In this document: positions 17,274-26,791 of the stretch, piece by piece
Position numbering within the stretch: the stretch's first letter is position 1
Layout: the number at the start of each line of letters is the position of its first letter
Notes under the pieces: model-generated
The model's input: the letters and a program-made list of their open reading frames with translations, nothing else
Database searches by the model: none
What the model was told of the DNA's origin: nothing
NCBI RefSeq assembly: GCF_003369565.1
Contig: NZ_PIOD01000025.1
Coordinates: 175,721-239,720 of the forward strand
Origin: Oceanobacillus chungangensis
GTDB lineage: Bacteria > Bacillota > Bacilli > Bacillales > Amphibacillaceae
Direction of reading: 5' to 3'
Length of the DNA stretch: 64,000 bases
Translations under genes and position numbers: made by a program

Positions 17274-18155
17274 ATGAAAACAGTGAAGAAAGCAATAATT
17301 CCAGCAGCAGGGTTAGGTACAAGATTTTTACCAGCAACTAAGGCGATGCCGAAAGAAATGCTACCCGTCGTGGATAAGCCAACAATTCAATATATCGTAG
17401 AGGAAGCAATTGAATCGGGAATTGAAGATATCATCATCGTTACTGGTAAGGGAAAACGTGCAATTGAAGATCACTTCGATAATAATTTTGAATTAGAACA
17501 GAACTTAATGGAGAAGGGGAAATTTGAATTACTGGAAAAAGTCAGACATACATCTGAGGTAGATATTCACTATATTCGTCAAAAGGAACCAAAAGGGCTC
17601 GGTCATGCTGTTTGGTGTGCGCGTAAGTTTATCGGTGATGAGCCGTTTGCGGTACTGCTTGGGGATGATATCGTTCAAGCAGAAGTGCCAGGTCTGCGTC
17701 AGTTAATTGAACAGTTTGAAGGGACGGGGTGTTCTGTTGTTGGTGTACAGCAAGTAGCTGATAATGAAACAGATCGTTATGGAATTGTGGATCCACTTTC
17801 TGCAGAAGGCAGACGATATCAAGTGAGGAACTTCGTCGAAAAACCATCACAAGGTACAGCACCATCCAATTTGGCAATTATGGGTCGCTATGTATTTACC
17901 CCGGAGATTTTCTCATTTCTTGATAAGCAGGAGACCGGTGCTGGTGGGGAAATTCAGCTTACCGATGCGATTCAGCAATTGAATCAAGTTCAGGATGTGT
18001 ATGCATATGATTTTGCTGGAAAACGTTATGATGTTGGAGAGAAGCTAGGGTTTATCCGTACGAACCTGGAATTTGCATTGCAAAATGAAGAATTTGGTGA
18101 TGAAGTAAGAAAGATGTTGAACGAGTTATTATTAGAGCATGGAAATATTAGATAG
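17274..18155 (+). CDS. galU: UTP-glucose-1-phosphate uridylyltransferase
   Basis: Cytosolic enzyme (GalU/GtaB) that makes UDP-glucose for wall glycopolymers and glycolipids. The protein has 293 residues. The nucleotide-binding [20 protein letters not shown] is at ~10-29, and the sugar-site segments [15 protein letters not shown] and VEKPS follow in order. The ATG at 17274, with GGAGGG upstream, is preferred over one at 17223, which adds 17 non-homologous residues. It is followed 67 bases later by ugd, and together they supply UDP-glucuronate. Confidence 0.93.
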   Translation: MKTVKKAIIPAAGLGTRFLPATKAMPKEMLPVVDKPTIQYIVEEAIESGIEDIIIVTGKGKRAIEDHFDNNFELEQNLMEKGKFELLEKVRHTSEVDIHYIRQKEPKGLGHAVWCARKFIGDEPFAVLLGDDIVQAEVPGLRQLIEQFEGTGCSVVGVQQVADNETDRYGIVDPLSAEGRRYQVRNFVEKPSQGTAPSNLAIMGRYVFTPEIFSFLDKQETGAGGEIQLTDAIQQLNQVQDVYAYDFAGKRYDVGEKLGFIRTNLEFALQNEEFGDEVRKMLNELLLEHGNIR

Positions 18156-18222
18156 AGATAGTTTAAGTTAATTCTAGTAATCAATCCAATGCAAAAATAT
18201 AACAAAATTATGGGGGCTACTC

Positions 18223-19512
18223 ATGAATATTTCAGTTGTTGGTACAGGGTATGTTGGTTTAGTGACTGGTGTGAGTCTTGCTGAAATTGGTCATCATGTT
18301 ATCTGTATTGATATCGATGAAGCTAAGGTAGAGCAGATGAAGCAGGGGATCTCCCCAATTTATGAGCCTGGATTAGATGAGTTGATGTCAAGAAATATTG
18401 AAGCTGGTCGTCTTACTTTTACAACCAATCATAAAGAAGGATTTCATCTAGCTGATGTCATTTATATTGCTGTTGGCACACCAGAAAAAGTGGATGGGTC
18501 TGCAAATCTAGTGTTTATCGAACAAGCAGCAAGAGATATTGCTAAGTATATTATGAAAGACATAATTGTGGTGACAAAGAGTACAGTTCCCGTTGGTACG
18601 AACGATCGAATACTAGAAATAATTGAAGACAATCAAATACATAATGTACAAATAGATATCGTTGCAAATCCGGAATTTTTAAGAGAGGGTTCAGCATTAA
18701 TGGACTCTTTTAATGGTGATCGAATTGTTATCGGAGCAAATAATGTTTATGAAGCAAGTATAATCGAAAAAATTAATGAGCCGTTTGGTTTGCCGATTTA
18801 TCATACAGATATTCGAAGTGCAGAATTAATTAAATATGCCTCTAATGCATTTCTAGCAACGAAAATAAGCTTCATTAATGAAATTGCCGCTATATGTGAG
18901 CGTGTAGGTGCAAATGTGGAGCATGTTGCAAAGGGCATGGGGATGGACAAGAGAATCGGTGGGGAATTTTTAAATGCAGGCATCGGCTATGGTGGTTCTT
19001 GTTTTCCAAAAGATACGAAAGCCTTGATTCAAATAGCCGGGAATGTCGCATATGATTTTGAACTGCTAAAAGGTGTCGTCAATGTCAACCAGAAGCAGCG
19101 AACCCTTTTAGTAGATAAATTGAATGAAAGATTTGCTACACTAGTTGATAAGCGGATCGCCGTTCTTGGACTTGCGTTCAAGCCGAATACGGATGATATG
19201 CGAGAAGCTGCTTCAATTATTATAACGGAAAGATTAATTGAAAAAGGTGCAATAGTTATTGCTTATGATCCGGTAGCAATGGAGAATGCTAGGGGAATAT
19301 TACATGCTGATATTCTTTATGCTAACAGTGTGCAAGAGACACTCCACGATGCCGATGCTGCCCTTGTATTGACAGAGTGGGATGAAATTCGTAATGCTGA
19401 TCCTACTGTCTTTCATTCGATGAAAAACCCGATTGTTTTTGATGGGAGGAATTGTTTTTCAGTTGATGTTATGAGAGAAGGCGGCGTGGAATATTGGTCG
19501 GTGGGGAGGTAG
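18223..19512 (+). CDS. ugd: UDP-glucose 6-dehydrogenase
   Basis: NAD-dependent oxidation of UDP-glucose to UDP-glucuronate, for teichuronic acid or exopolysaccharide. The protein has 429 residues. The Rossmann motif GTGYVGLVTG is at 7-16. The catalytic cysteine is C260 in the segment GGSCFPKD, and a C-terminal UDP-binding domain with the LGLAFKPNTDDMREA segment is intact. It forms a two-gene unit with galU. The gap after it is occupied by repeat array C rather than a classical terminator. Confidence 0.93.
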   Translation: MNISVVGTGYVGLVTGVSLAEIGHHVICIDIDEAKVEQMKQGISPIYEPGLDELMSRNIEAGRLTFTTNHKEGFHLADVIYIAVGTPEKVDGSANLVFIEQAARDIAKYIMKDIIVVTKSTVPVGTNDRILEIIEDNQIHNVQIDIVANPEFLREGSALMDSFNGDRIVIGANNVYEASIIEKINEPFGLPIYHTDIRSAELIKYASNAFLATKISFINEIAAICERVGANVEHVAKGMGMDKRIGGEFLNAGIGYGGSCFPKDTKALIQIAGNVAYDFELLKGVVNVNQKQRTLLVDKLNERFATLVDKRIAVLGLAFKPNTDDMREAASIIITERLIEKGAIVIAYDPVAMENARGILHADILYANSVQETLHDADAALVLTEWDEIRNADPTVFHSMKNPIVFDGRNCFSVDVMREGGVEYWSVGR

Positions 19513-19519
19513 GGATTTT

Positions 19520-19659
19520 GAGCCATCACTCTTTTGTTTTATAAAGTTAGTAGAGTGACTGGCCTCCCTCTGTTCCACTTTAAAAAAACTCCATCTTAAG
19601 CACCAAACGCTCTCATCTGACATAAGAGCTCGAACTCCTTGTTAAAGCGGCATCCCCCG
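19520..19659 (+). repeat. Degenerate ~20.5-bp phased repeat array C
   Basis: CTCC/CTCT-like cores at about 19529, 19568, 19589, 19610, 19629 and 19650 step by about 20 bp or twice that. It occupies the gap between the convergent ugd and lysR-type stop codons and shares the core with arrays A and B. It is more decayed than B. Confidence 0.5.
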
Positions 19660-20529
19660 CTACAATGCCTTCATATCCAACCCCTCAATAAACCGAATAA
19701 ACGCCTTCACAATATTTAACTGTAATGAATCCTCATGATAATACATCCAAGTCTTACGAGTAATCGGCTCCCCAGATGACATCGAGATTGGCTTAATAAT
19801 CAGCTCAGGGTATGGTCTAACAACTAAATTTGCTAAAATTGCGTAGCCGAGTCCATTAATGACCATTTCCTTACATGTTTCTACTTGGTTAACCTGTATA
19901 TTAATGTTAGGCCGTTGTTTATAATTCTGATACCACCAATCGTCAACAATAGTTTTCATCGTTTCATCTGTATAATAATCAATGCGTGGTAATTTGGGAA
20001 GATCCTGCCACTCGAAATCCCAGGGGGAGGCAATGCAAATCTCCTCTTCATAAAGCAACTCCTTTTGTTCCTTCCATGGATAATCCCCTTTGATAAAACT
20101 CAGATGGACATCGTGATTAAGGATTAATCGATGCATTTCACTACTCCATCCTGTTACAACCTGAAACTCTACATTTGGATATTCCTGTTTAAACAGTCGA
20201 AGTAATTTCGGCATTTTATTTAATGCAAAAAAATTCGAAACTCCAACACGAAGTATGCCCGCTACCTGATCCTTCATATTATTTAAATTTTCCTCGATTT
20301 CTCTTTGCTCGTGTAGCATCTTGATTGCATGCTCGGCAAGCTGCATTCCTTCTGGAGTAAATGTAATTCCTCGACGTTTTCTTAGTATAATTTGTACACC
20401 ATAATGCTCTTCCAATTTTTTAATCCTTGATGTTAACGTTGGCTGAGTTAAAAATAATTGCTGTGCTGCCTGCGTAATATTTTCCGTATGATGTAAAGTT
20501 GCAAGCATCTCCCAATCTTGAAAGTCCAT
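19660..20529 (-). CDS. LysR-family transcriptional regulator
   Basis: DNA-binding regulator of 289 residues. The winged HTH occupies residues ~1-60 (ITQAAQQLFLTQPTLTSRIKKLEE), followed by a coiled linker and a periplasmic-binding-like effector domain from ~90. It is divergent from prpC with a 204-base gap, the usual arrangement for a LysR protein controlling its neighbour. I infer that it regulates the methylcitrate operon, perhaps with a C3/C7 acid as ligand. It could alternatively be CitR-like, since the neighbour is citrate-synthase-related. The intergenic region is A/T-rich with possible ATTGAAAA/TTTTCAAT half sites. Confidence 0.88.
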   Translation of the reverse strand: MDFQDWEMLATLHHTENITQAAQQLFLTQPTLTSRIKKLEEHYGVQIILRKRRGITFTPEGMQLAEHAIKMLHEQREIEENLNNMKDQVAGILRVGVSNFFALNKMPKLLRLFKQEYPNVEFQVVTGWSSEMHRLILNHDVHLSFIKGDYPWKEQKELLYEEEICIASPWDFEWQDLPKLPRIDYYTDETMKTIVDDWWYQNYKQRPNINIQVNQVETCKEMVINGLGYAILANLVVRPYPELIIKPISMSSGEPITRKTWMYYHEDSLQLNIVKAFIRFIEGLDMKAL

Positions 20530-20682
20530 TCCTTGTCTACCTCACATTAAAGTTTAGATTTGAAAATCGTTTTAGATATTGAAAAAATTTATGCCTAATT
20601 ATTAATATTATATATTTTTATAATTTTCAAATCAATATTATAATAAAGTTAGAGATAAAGATGAATGTGTCTCATAATAAAA

Positions 20683-20697
20683 TGAGAGCGTTTTATT
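20683..20697 (+). promoter_or_regulatory. Possible cre site before prpC
   Basis: The sequence ATGAGAGCGTTTTAT (20682-20696) matches the cre consensus except at two positions. It lies 37 bases upstream of the prpC start. The homologous mmg genes of B. subtilis are CcpA-controlled. Confidence 0.3.
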
Positions 20698-20733
20698 GCA
20701 CGGATTTTTTACTATTGAAAGAGGAGGGGTTTT

Positions 20734-21840
20734 ATGACATTAAAGGAAAAGTATGTTCCTGGACTAGAAGGAATTATCGCATCAGAGACAGCAATTTCTT
20801 TTCTTGATACAGAGCAGGAAAAGATAATTATTAAGGGTGAAGATTTGATAGCGTTATCAAAAGGTAAAGATTACCTTGATATTGTCAGCCTGTTATTAGA
20901 AGGACAACTCCCTAGCACGCCAGAAAAAGTAGCTTTAGAGGATAAGCTTAAACAACACTATGATTTACCAGATTCGGTAATAGAGCTACTAAAGCTTCTG
21001 CCAAAACAGACACATCCGATGGACGCTCAGCGAACAGGCATTTCGATGCTTGCTGGCTATGATGATGATCTTGATGACCGTTCACCTAGTGCTAATAAAG
21101 ACCGAGCATATCAGCTATTAGGAAAGCTTCCGACATTAACTGTTAATAGTTACCGTGTGCTGCAAGGGCAAGAGATTGTTGCACCTAAAAAAGATTTATC
21201 CTACAGCGCTAATTTTCTATCTATGATAACAGGAAAAATACCGACAGAACTGGAAACAAAGATTTTTGATCAATTACTTCTATTATATAGCGAGCATGAG
21301 ATGCCAAATTCAACATTTACTGCAAGGGTAATTGCTTCCACACAATCTGATATTTACGGTGCATTAACAGGTGCAGTTGCTTCCTTAAAAGGAAATCTGC
21401 ATGGCGGAGCGAATGAAGTCGTAATGTATATGCTAAATGAAGCAAAGACTGTCGCTGAATTTGAAGAATTGATGCTTAAAAAGCTACAGAAAAAGGAAAA
21501 AATAATGGGATTCGGACATCGTGTGTATATGAAAAAGATGGACCCGAGGGCATTAATTGTGAAAGAAGCATTAAAAGATTTGTCTTTGCAATCTGGGGAT
21601 AATCTATTGCTGGAAATGTGTGAAGCAGGAGAAAGTTTGATGGAACGTGAGAAGGGTCTTTACCCGAATTTGGATTATTATGCTGCACCAGTTTATTGGA
21701 TGCTTGGAATTCCTATCCCATTATATACCCCAATATTCTTTAGCGCGCGGGCTGCTGGCTTATGTGCCCATGTAATTGAGCAGCATGATAACAATCGGAT
21801 TTTTAGACCACGAGTAAATTATATCGGCAAGGCATACTAA
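20734..21840 (+). CDS. prpC: 2-methylcitrate synthase
   Basis: Condenses propionyl-CoA with oxaloacetate to 2-methylcitrate, the first step of the methylcitrate cycle. The protein has 368 residues, the short (Gram-positive) citrate synthase length. The signature GFGHRVY with catalytic H262 and the earlier HGGANE are present. Context (prpD and prpB downstream) selects methylcitrate synthase over plain citrate synthase; some activity with acetyl-CoA is likely. GGAGGGG precedes the ATG. Confidence 0.88.
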   Translation: MTLKEKYVPGLEGIIASETAISFLDTEQEKIIIKGEDLIALSKGKDYLDIVSLLLEGQLPSTPEKVALEDKLKQHYDLPDSVIELLKLLPKQTHPMDAQRTGISMLAGYDDDLDDRSPSANKDRAYQLLGKLPTLTVNSYRVLQGQEIVAPKKDLSYSANFLSMITGKIPTELETKIFDQLLLLYSEHEMPNSTFTARVIASTQSDIYGALTGAVASLKGNLHGGANEVVMYMLNEAKTVAEFEELMLKKLQKKEKIMGFGHRVYMKKMDPRALIVKEALKDLSLQSGDNLLLEMCEAGESLMEREKGLYPNLDYYAAPVYWMLGIPIPLYTPIFFSARAAGLCAHVIEQHDNNRIFRPRVNYIGKAY

Positions 21841-21871
21841 TGTAACGCGACGAATTGAAAGGATGAATGTC

Positions 21872-23308
21872 ATGATAAATGTTGAAGAACAAAGGAAAAC
21901 CGACGAACTAATTGAGAAAATTACGGATTACGTCTTAAATAAAGAAATTACGAGTGAAGAGGCATTCACAACTGCACACTATGTTTTACTTGATACGATT
22001 GGCTGCGGGATTCTTGCGCTTAATTATCCAGAATGCACGAAGCTTCTAGGCCCAATCGTTCCGGGGACAGTTGTGCCGAACGGTGCAAGGGTTCCGGGAA
22101 CTCCTTATGTACTTGATCCGGTTCAGGCGGCATTCAATATTGGCACCATGATTCGCTGGCTTGATTATAATGACACGTGGCTTGCAGCAGAGTGGGGACA
22201 TCCTTCCGATAATTTAGGGGGAATCCTTGCAGTAGCAGATTATATTAGCCGTGAACGTTTGGCAAAAGGCGGGGAACCGCTCAACGTACAAAAAGTGCTG
22301 GAAATGATGATTAAAGCACATGAAATCCAAGGTATATTGGCACTAGAAAATAGTTTAAATCGAGTTGGTTTGGACCATGTATTATTTGTAAAAATCGCGT
22401 CGACAGCCGTTGTGACAAAGATGCTCGGTGGTGGGAGAGAAGAAATAAATAATGCTTTATCGAATGCATGGCTTGATAATTCTAGCCTGCGTACATACCG
22501 CCATGCACCTAATACTGGCTCACGTAAATCATGGGCTGCGGGAGATGCGACAAGCAGAGCGGTAAGGCTAGCCATGATGGCTATGAAAGGCGAGATGGGC
22601 TATCCGACAGCATTAACTGCACCAGGCTGGGGATTCCAAGATATTTTATTTAACAATCAGGAATTAATTACGAAGCAGCCCTACGATAGTTATGTGATGG
22701 AGAATGTCTTATTTAAAGTTTCCTATCCAGCAGAATTCCATGCTCAAACTGCGGCAGAGGCTGCAGTTAAGCTCCATCCGGAAGTTTTCCAACGACTAAA
22801 TGAAATTGATCAAATTACAATTACAACACATGAGTCGGCGATTCGGATTATTGACAAGAAGGGCCCACTCCATAATCCTGCTGACCGCGATCATTGTATT
22901 CAATATATTACAGCGATTGGACTATTAAAAGGAAATATTCTTGCCGAAGATTATGAAGATGATGTAGCTGCCGATCCAAGAATCGATGCACTTCGAGATA
23001 AGATGGTTGTCGTTGAGAATAAACAATATACAAAAGATTATCTTGATCCAGCAAAGCGATCAATTGCAAATGCAGTTCAAGTGCAATTTAAAGACGGGAC
23101 AGTAACAGAAGAAATTGAATCTGAATATCCATTGGGGCACAGATTCCGACGCGAGGAAGCAATTCCTAAAATAATGAGGAAGTTTTCAGCAAATCTTGCA
23201 ACCCATTATACAGAAAAGCAACGGAAGAAAATAGAAGAAGCAACAAGTGATTATGACAAGCTTACAGCATTAACTGTGAATGAATTTATGGAGATTTTCA
23301 TTGACTAA
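21872..23308 (+). CDS. prpD: 2-methylcitrate dehydratase
   Basis: MmgE/PrpD-family dehydratase that removes water from 2-methylcitrate; the iron-free enzyme has a mostly helical fold. The protein has 478 residues. Visible family segments are [15 protein letters not shown] near the start, the WLDYNDTW segment, then [11 protein letters not shown] and [16 protein letters not shown]-like [10 protein letters not shown] use the ATG at 21872 rather than 21863 because the AAAGG ribosome site abuts the earlier ATG. It lies 31 bases after prpC in the same operon. Confidence 0.9.
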   Translation: MINVEEQRKTDELIEKITDYVLNKEITSEEAFTTAHYVLLDTIGCGILALNYPECTKLLGPIVPGTVVPNGARVPGTPYVLDPVQAAFNIGTMIRWLDYNDTWLAAEWGHPSDNLGGILAVADYISRERLAKGGEPLNVQKVLEMMIKAHEIQGILALENSLNRVGLDHVLFVKIASTAVVTKMLGGGREEINNALSNAWLDNSSLRTYRHAPNTGSRKSWAAGDATSRAVRLAMMAMKGEMGYPTALTAPGWGFQDILFNNQELITKQPYDSYVMENVLFKVSYPAEFHAQTAAEAAVKLHPEVFQRLNEIDQITITTHESAIRIIDKKGPLHNPADRDHCIQYITAIGLLKGNILAEDYEDDVAADPRIDALRDKMVVVENKQYTKDYLDPAKRSIANAVQVQFKDGTVTEEIESEYPLGHRFRREEAIPKIMRKFSANLATHYTEKQRKKIEEATSDYDKLTALTVNEFMEIFID

Positions 23309-23323
23309 AAGGGGAGAGGGAAA

Positions 23324-24220
23324 ATGGCATGGATTGTCGATAAACCGTTAACACAAATCGAATTAGCAGAGCAATTTAATGTACTGATTCAAGAGAAAAA
23401 GATTCTGCAAATACCTGGAGCACATGATGCAATGGCAGCGCTAATCGCAAAAGAATCTGGATTCTCGGCGCTTTATCTATCAGGAGCTGCTTATACAGCA
23501 AGTCGAGGGTTACCAGATCTTGGAATTGTCACTTCTACAGAGGTAGCAGAACGGGCAAGAGATCTTGTTCGAGCAACTAACCTGCCATTACTCGTCGATA
23601 TTGACACAGGATTCGGTGGTGTACTCAATGCCGCACGCACGGCAAGAGAGATGGTTGAAGCGAACGTCGCTGCTGTTCAAATTGAAGACCAGCAGCTTCC
23701 TAAGAAATGTGGGCATTTAAATGGAAAGAATCTCGTAACAACCGGAGAGATGGTACAAAAAATTAAAGCAATAAAGGAAGTAGCACCAACGTTAAACGTC
23801 ATTGCTCGTACGGACGCAAGGGCTGTTGAAGGAATCGATGCGGCTATTGAAAGGGCAAAAGCATATGTCAAAGCAGGTGCTGATGCAATTTTCCCAGAAG
23901 CATTGCAAACAGATGAGGAATTTCATTTGTTTGCTGAAAAAATTGACGTTCCATTACTTGCAAATATGACGGAATTTGGCAAGACACCGTTTATCTCTGC
24001 GGAAGCATTTGAAGAGATGGGCTTTCGTATGGTAATTTATCCAGTTACCTCTTTAAGAGTTGCTGCTAAAGCATATGAACGAGTTTTCCAATTAATAAAA
24101 GAACAGGGCTCACAAGAAGCAGCCGTTACCGATATGCAAACAAGGAAAGAATTGTATGAGACGATAAGTTATGATGATTTTGAGGAATTGGATAGCAGTA
24201 TTGCGAAGACGGTATTGTAA
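23324..24220 (+). CDS. prpB: Methylisocitrate lyase
   Basis: Cleaves 2-methylisocitrate to pyruvate and succinate, the last step of the methylcitrate cycle. PEP mutase/isocitrate-lyase-like TIM barrel of 298 residues. The catalytic loop KKCGH contains C129 (usual form K-K/R-C-G-H). The Mg-binding DIDTGFGG segment and RTDAR are also seen. It starts 15 bases after prpD behind AGGGGAGAGG. A terminator-like hairpin follows. Confidence 0.92.
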   Translation: MAWIVDKPLTQIELAEQFNVLIQEKKILQIPGAHDAMAALIAKESGFSALYLSGAAYTASRGLPDLGIVTSTEVAERARDLVRATNLPLLVDIDTGFGGVLNAARTAREMVEANVAAVQIEDQQLPKKCGHLNGKNLVTTGEMVQKIKAIKEVAPTLNVIARTDARAVEGIDAAIERAKAYVKAGADAIFPEALQTDEEFHLFAEKIDVPLLANMTEFGKTPFISAEAFEEMGFRMVIYPVTSLRVAAKAYERVFQLIKEQGSQEAAVTDMQTRKELYETISYDDFEELDSSIAKTVL

Positions 24221-24232
24221 CTAATGCTGAAG

Positions 24233-24262
24233 GAATCAGTGGGCAGACTGCTGGTTCTTTTA
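24233..24262 (+). terminator. Terminator after prpB
   Basis: GAATCAG (24233-24239) pairs with CTGGTTC (24251-24257), one G-T pair, followed by a short T run. Confidence 0.6.
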
Positions 24263-24309
24263 CCATTTTGTGTCGTTTGCTGCTATTTTATATAAACTGT
24301 GGAATCGTT

Positions 24310-24450
24310 TGGAGTGAAGAGAGCTCACGGGCCAGTCGCTACAGAAATACACTACGCTTTCCGCGGGGAGCTGGTGAGCCTGCTTGTGCTGTCGCACTTC
24401 GCAGTCTCACCTAGGCTCTTCTTCCCGCAGGAGTCTTTATGTATTCCTTC
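24310..24450 (+). repeat. GC-rich intergenic repeat R3, copy 1
   Basis: Markedly more G/C-rich than its surroundings, with modules CTTTCCGCGGG, CACTTCGCAGTCTCACC and CCGCAGGAGTCT. The reverse complement of 24520-24665 carries the same modules, so the two copies are inverted about 70 bases apart. Short open frames inside are artefacts. Repeats of this type are frequent between genes in Bacillaceae genomes. Confidence 0.7.
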
Positions 24451-24519
24451 CGCTGGGATGTATGAATTAAATTATTTATCCTAGTTCCTTATAAGAGGAG
24501 ATGGGGTCACCTTCTCTTA

Positions 24520-24665
24520 TGGCCGTTGATTGTAGCGGAGGACAGGAGACTCCTGCGGAAAAAGCAACAGCTGAAGATCCATCGGAAGTGGTTTTCTTCC
24601 GAAGGAGCTGAGGCGTTGCCCGCGGAAAGCGACTGTCCGTAGCGGAAATCAACGTTGCGCTTAGT
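24520..24665 (-). repeat. GC-rich intergenic repeat R3, copy 2 (inverted)
   Basis: Reads on the minus strand GTCGCTTTCCGCGGG, then a variable middle, then CCGCAGGAGTCTCCTG. It is inverted relative to the copy at 24310. It also contains a local hairpin around 24570-24600 (CATCGGAAG / CTTCCGAAG). Confidence 0.7.
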
Positions 24666-24710
24666 TCGCAGTTTATTTCTACTTCTAATTACTTCCTTAT
24701 CATATAAGCA

Positions 24711-24760
24711 TATTTAAAGTTGTTACCCTTAGGCTTGGTGATAGCTTTCTAATAAATCGG
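24711..24760 (+). repeat. Fragment of hairpin repeat R2
   Basis: CCTTAGGCTTGGTGATAGC followed by TTTCTAAT resembles the end of the R2 unit at 52720-52776. Only this part is present. Confidence 0.4.
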
Positions 24761-24818
24761 CAATTCATTAAATAGCAACCTTCGAGAGTTCGACTACAGT
24801 AAAAAGGAGCTTATTCTT

Positions 24819-25775
24819 ATGGAAAACTCAAAAGTAAAACGACTAAAGAAAGAAATGAAAATTCCTGTTATCATGGCACCGATGTTTTTAATATCCAACC
24901 CGGAAATGGTAATCCGTGGATGTGAAGCAGGAATTATCGGGACATTCCCTGCGTTAAATGCACGTACGACAGAACAATTGGGTCAATGGATGAGCGAAAT
25001 AAACGATAAATTGAAAAAGGTGAAGACAAAGAAGCCAGAGAAAAAAATTGCACCTTGGGGAATTAATTTCATCAGTCATAAGTCTAATAAACGGTTCAAA
25101 CAGGATTTGGCTTTAATTGAGAAACACCAGCCGCCGATTGTTATCACATCACTAGGTGACCCGAGCCCAGTTGTAAACATCGTTCATCAATATTATGGGC
25201 TTGTCTTTTCTGATGTAACAACAGTTAAATTTGCAAAAAAAGCATTAGAAAAAGGAGCTGATGGACTAATTCTTATTGCAAATGGTGCAGGTGGCCACGG
25301 AGGTACCTTAAATCCGATTGCTTTTGTCCATGAAGTCCGTGAGTTTTTTGCTGGCCCAGTTATATTGGGTGGAGGGATGTCAAAGGGGGAGGACATTCTT
25401 GCCGCCGAAATACTTGGTGCGGATTTTGCCTATATTGGGACGCATTTCATTGTTGCTGAAGAAAGTGGTGCAACAAAGGAGTATATGGAGATGACAATTA
25501 ATTCAACGATTGAAGACATCATTTACACCCCAGCATTTAGTGGGATTTCTGCAAATTATTTGATTCCTAGTATCATAAAGTCTGGACTGGATCCGAATAA
25601 ACTGCCTGAGAAGGGGAAAATCGATTTATCTGAATTAGAAAATCCAAATCTTCATGCTTGGAAGGATATTTTAGGGGCAGGACAAGGAGTTGGTGGCAAT
25701 AAGAAGATTCAAACGATTGCCAGCATGATAGGCGAATTAGAAGAACAGTATGAAAAGGCAAAGCAAGGGGTGTGA
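24819..25775 (+). CDS. Nitronate monooxygenase (2-nitropropane dioxygenase family)
   Basis: FMN-dependent TIM-barrel enzyme of 318 residues that detoxifies alkyl nitronates such as propionate 3-nitronate. Typical segments are PVIMAPMFLISN at the N-terminus, GADGLILIANGAGGHGG near 145-161 (containing the active-site GGH) and PVILGGGMSKGEDILAA with the phosphate loop following. It lies downstream of the methylcitrate operon and 65 bases before the enoyl-CoA hydratase; a role in acid catabolism is possible because family annotation is broad. Confidence 0.85.
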   Translation: MENSKVKRLKKEMKIPVIMAPMFLISNPEMVIRGCEAGIIGTFPALNARTTEQLGQWMSEINDKLKKVKTKKPEKKIAPWGINFISHKSNKRFKQDLALIEKHQPPIVITSLGDPSPVVNIVHQYYGLVFSDVTTVKFAKKALEKGADGLILIANGAGGHGGTLNPIAFVHEVREFFAGPVILGGGMSKGEDILAAEILGADFAYIGTHFIVAEESGATKEYMEMTINSTIEDIIYTPAFSGISANYLIPSIIKSGLDPNKLPEKGKIDLSELENPNLHAWKDILGAGQGVGGNKKIQTIASMIGELEEQYEKAKQGV

Positions 25776-25840
25776 AAGATTATCAAGCAATTGCAAATCG
25801 CTAAAAATTTTATCAGAAAACAACCAAATGAGGTGAAAAT

Positions 25841-26617
25841 ATGTCCCAATTCGTTAATGTAAGAACAGAAGACAATATCGCCTTTCTATCAATGAACAGA
25901 CCAGAAAAAAGAAATGCATTATCGGTTGAGATGGCAAATGAACTGCTAGAAGCACTACATACAGCAGACCAGGATGAAGATGTAAAGGTGATTATTCTTT
26001 CGGGTGAAGGAAAGGCATTTTCTGCTGGTGGTGACTTAGAAACCTTGAAACGATTAAATAACACACCTGAAATTATGAAATATATGAATCAGGCAATGGA
26101 AGTAATAGAGACGATAAGAAAGCTAGATAAATATGTCATTAGTGCGGTGCATGGATTTGCTGCTGGGGCAGGATTCAGCATTGCACTTGCCGCTGATTTC
26201 GTAGTGGCAAGCTCTGAAGCTAGATTTATTAGCAGCTTCACTAATATCGGCATCATTCCAGATTTAGGTCTAATAAAAGCATTAACAGAAAGATTACCAC
26301 CGAGTATTGTGAAAGAGTGGGTAACGTCAGGGAAATCGATAACAGCGCAAGAGGCATTTGAAAGAGGACTTGTGAATCGAATTGCAGACGGGAATTTATT
26401 AACGTATACAGCAAAATTTGCACAATTTATTATTGATGGTCCACCTTTAGCTAATCGATTCGTAAAACAGCTTGTTAATCATGCGGATGAATTAACAGGG
26501 GAAACAAATCGTATGCAGGAGACCGCCATTCAGACTTTACTATTACAGACGGAGGACAACAAGGAAGGCATTCTTGCTTTTTTCGAGAAGAGGAAACCTC
26601 TGTTTAAAGGGGAATAG
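25841..26617 (+). CDS. Enoyl-CoA hydratase/isomerase family protein
   Basis: Crotonase-fold protein of 258 residues. The N-terminal MNRPEKRNALS segment, the oxyanion-hole segments GKAFSAGGDLETL (~58-70) and HGFAAGAGFSIALAADF (~104-120) are all there. The exact reaction (hydratase, isomerase or other) cannot be read. It probably shares a transcript with the preceding nitronate monooxygenase. A hairpin follows 69 bases later. Confidence 0.88.
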   Translation: MSQFVNVRTEDNIAFLSMNRPEKRNALSVEMANELLEALHTADQDEDVKVIILSGEGKAFSAGGDLETLKRLNNTPEIMKYMNQAMEVIETIRKLDKYVISAVHGFAAGAGFSIALAADFVVASSEARFISSFTNIGIIPDLGLIKALTERLPPSIVKEWVTSGKSITAQEAFERGLVNRIADGNLLTYTAKFAQFIIDGPPLANRFVKQLVNHADELTGETNRMQETAIQTLLLQTEDNKEGILAFFEKRKPLFKGE

Positions 26618-26685
26618 AATGGAAATATAGAATATTGATTGCAGTCTCGATTTATTTTACATTTTAAGCTAATCTAATCAATTTA

Positions 26686-26713
26686 GGACCTCTTCCAATT
26701 CGAAGGGGTCTCA
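26686..26713 (+). terminator. Probable terminator after the enoyl-CoA hydratase
   Basis: GACCTCTTC (26687-26695) pairs with GAAGGGGTC (26702-26710). The following T content is weak. Confidence 0.5.
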
Positions 26714-26791
26714 ATTTAGACTAACAATCTTTTCTAGAAATTGTTCTTATTGATATAATAATAGAAAAGTCACAATATTGGAGGGGGATCT

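Noticed and set aside
20529-20734. Specific LysR-type operator (T-N11-A)
   Set aside because: The region is so A/T-rich that many chance matches exist; none could be preferred.
24299-24484. Open frame of 61 codons
   Set aside because: It lies wholly in the R3 repeat, has no ribosome site and no protein-like pattern.
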